From NCBI GenBank assembly GCA_017987055.1, contig JAGNUJ010000011.1, forward strand, positions 1 through 6,421: 6,421 bases of DNA, given 5' to 3'. A model generated the notes under the pieces. The model saw nothing but the letters and a program-made list of their open reading frames with translations. It searched no databases and was not told the origin of the DNA. Origin of the DNA: Giesbergeria sp. (lineage in GTDB: Bacteria; Pseudomonadota; Gammaproteobacteria; Burkholderiales; Burkholderiaceae_C). This document shows, one piece after another, positions 5,657 to 6,421 of the stretch (position 1 is the stretch's first letter; each line of letters starts with the position of its first letter). The translations under genes were made by a program, and so were the position numbers.

Positions 5657-6211
5657 TTAGCCCCGCTTGGGCAACATGCGCAGCAAGGTGTTGTCGCGCT
5701 GAAAATAATGGTGTACCAACGCGGCGGCGCTGTGCAGTGCCACCAGCCCATAGCCGACGGTGGCGGCGGTTTCATGGATTTCTTTGAAGAGCAGCGTTGA
5801 CTCGCGGTTGGGGGTCATCGGCAGCAGCGGCATCTGCAGGCCGCCCAGCAGCGTGACGGGCTTGCCGTTGGCGCTCAAAATCAGCCAGCCCAGCACCGGC
5901 AGCGCCACCATCAGCGCATACAGCGCCCACTGCACCGCATGGCTCAACCACGCTTGCCATGCTGGCAAGACGGGCGTGATGGGCGGCGTGGTGCCGCTAG
6001 CGCGCGCCAGCAGGCGCAGCCACACCAAAACAAAAACGCTGGCACCGAGCATGAAGTGCACCGTTTTGAGCAGCTCGCGCCCGGCACTGCCTTTGGGATA
6101 AATGTCTTTGAATTCGATGGCGGCGACCGTCGCCACCAGCAGCACGGCCATCAGCCAGTGCAGGGCGATAGACGAAGAACTAAAGCGTCCGGTGTAGGAA
6201 GAGGTGGTCAT
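5657..6211 (-). CDS. Cytochrome b561-type di-haem membrane protein
   Basis: The 184-residue protein has four hydrophobic segments, at about 14-31, 50-68, 90-113 and 147-166, which is the CybB/cytochrome b561 fold of the inner membrane. Histidines suited to haem b binding are H18 (ALHWLMA, helix 1), H52 (TVHFMLG, helix 2), H146 (EIHETAA, before helix 4) and H160 (ALHSAAAL, helix 4). H167 and H168 follow at the end of helix 4. Motifs such as IALHWLMA near the start and VALHSAAALVHHYF near the end are standard for the family. Members pass electrons between quinol and periplasmic or membrane acceptors, but the partner here is not encoded in the window. ATG 6211 has a clear Shine-Dalgarno sequence (AGGAA, 6222-6218 on the minus strand) about 6-7 nt upstream. 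The stop lies about 50 bp before the ffs start on the same strand. It is divergent from dnaX. Confidence 0.93.
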   Translation of the reverse strand: MTTSSYTGRFSSSSIALHWLMAVLLVATVAAIEFKDIYPKGSAGRELLKTVHFMLGASVFVLVWLRLLARASGTTPPITPVLPAWQAWLSHAVQWALYALMVALPVLGWLILSANGKPVTLLGGLQMPLLPMTPNRESTLLFKEIHETAATVGYGLVALHSAAALVHHYFQRDNTLLRMLPKRG

Positions 6212-6249
6212 TTTTAATTCCTGAAAATGGCTCAGGATAAGGGCGGCCA

Positions 6250-6267
6250 GCTGAACCGAGGCTGAAC
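6250..6267. repeat. GCTGAAC direct repeat with 11-bp period, upstream of the cytochrome b561 gene
   Basis: GCTGAAC occurs at 6250-6256 and again at 6261-6267, an 11-bp period, on the plus strand (GTTCAGC on the minus strand). The pair lies 39-56 bp before the cytochrome ATG in the divergent spacer. Tandem half-sites one helical turn apart are the usual layout for OmpR/PhoB-type regulators, so this may be an operator, but seven bases repeated once in a GC-rich spacer could be chance. Confidence 0.3.
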
Positions 6268-6301
6268 GCGCCGCCCGTCCGCTGCGCCGGCGTTAGCCAC
6301 A

Positions 6302-6307
6302 TAGAAT
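6302..6307 (+). promoter_or_regulatory. Possible -10 box of dnaX, very close to its start codon
   Basis: TAGAAT matches TATAAT at five of six positions and ends 8 nt before the dnaX ATG. If used, transcription would begin about 1-3 nt before the ATG and give an almost leaderless message, which would fit the lack of any Shine-Dalgarno sequence (the bases before ATG are CACCCCCC). No -35 match is found at 16-18 nt spacing, so the call is tentative. Confidence 0.35.
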
Positions 6308-6315
6308 CACCCCCC

Positions 6316-6421
6316 ATGTCTTATCTCGTGCTGGCCCGCAAATACCGTCCCCAAAATTTCACTGAAATGGTGGGGCAAGAGCACGTCGTCCAAGCGCTGA
6401 CCAATGCGCTGACGCAGCAGC
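6316..6421 (+). CDS. dnaX: DnaX, DNA polymerase III subunit gamma/tau (5' part; runs off window)
   Basis: The frame from ATG 6316 reads [12 protein letters not shown], then [16 protein letters not shown], and stays open to the window edge (35 full codons). This is the highly conserved N-terminus of DnaX, which begins MSYQVLARKWRPQTF with VGQEHV in E. coli. The product is the AAA+ clamp-loader subunit that loads the beta sliding clamp and holds the replicase together; tau and gamma come from the same gene in many bacteria. Only the first part of the AAA+ domain is visible; the Walker A site would come shortly after the window ends. No Shine-Dalgarno sequence precedes the ATG. The gene is divergent from the cytochrome b561 gene across a 104-bp spacer, and the SRP RNA gene lies about 700 bp away. 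Confidence 0.95.
   Translation, partial: MSYLVLARKYRPQNFTEMVGQEHVVQALTNALTQQ

Noticed and set aside
5557..5787. A plus-strand open frame across the ffs gene and the end of the cytochrome gene
   Set aside because: It starts inside the complement of the SRP RNA and overlaps a real cytochrome b561 gene; there is no ribosome binding site and the composition is random.
1..6421. A previously undescribed multi-gene system
   Set aside because: All protein genes fall in known families, most are housekeeping, and the neighbours share no evident pathway, regulator or mobile context.

Overview
The window reads as ordinary chromosomal DNA of a betaproteobacterium in the Burkholderiales, most likely a member of the Comamonadaceae. 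Four things point that way: the GC-rich codon use, the phaR-rimO gene pair, the protein sequences themselves, and an AT-rich dispersed intergenic repeat of a kind I associate from memory with Comamonadaceae genomes. The family assignment is inference, because no search could be run.

Layout from left to right. The 3' part of phaR (a regulator of polyhydroxyalkanoate storage) is followed 30 bp later on the same strand by rimO (ribosomal protein S12 methylthiotransferase). An alpha/beta hydrolase then runs on the minus strand, convergent to rimO. A Tas-like aldo/keto reductase starts divergently from the hydrolase across a spacer of about 90 bp. After it, on the plus strand, come ybaK (Cys-tRNA(Pro) deacylase) and plsY (acyl-phosphate:glycerol-3-phosphate acyltransferase of phospholipid synthesis). 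A strong hairpin follows plsY. Beyond it, on the minus strand, lies the gene for the small bacterial signal recognition particle RNA (4.5S RNA, ffs), recognised by its GGAA-capped apical domain and pairing ends. Next, also on the minus strand, is a small cytochrome b561-type membrane protein. The first 35 codons of dnaX (DNA polymerase III gamma/tau) run off the right edge on the plus strand.

The genes are mostly housekeeping functions: translation fidelity and ribosome modification, membrane lipid synthesis, protein targeting and replication, plus two enzymes of unknown substrate. They do not form one pathway. Likely transcription units are phaR-rimO, the single hydrolase gene, the reductase and possibly ybaK-plsY downstream of it, ffs, the cytochrome gene, and dnaX.

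The most notable non-coding structure is a 56-bp repeat in two inverted copies (50 of 56 identical). One copy sits directly after rimO and the other directly before ybaK, so they bracket the hydrolase and reductase pair. The left copy also supplies the last two codons and the stop codon of the hydrolase. A perfect 15-bp hairpin between plsY and ffs appears to terminate both converging transcripts. I see no CRISPR array, transposase, phage gene, tRNA or rRNA, and no evidence for an undescribed multi-gene system.
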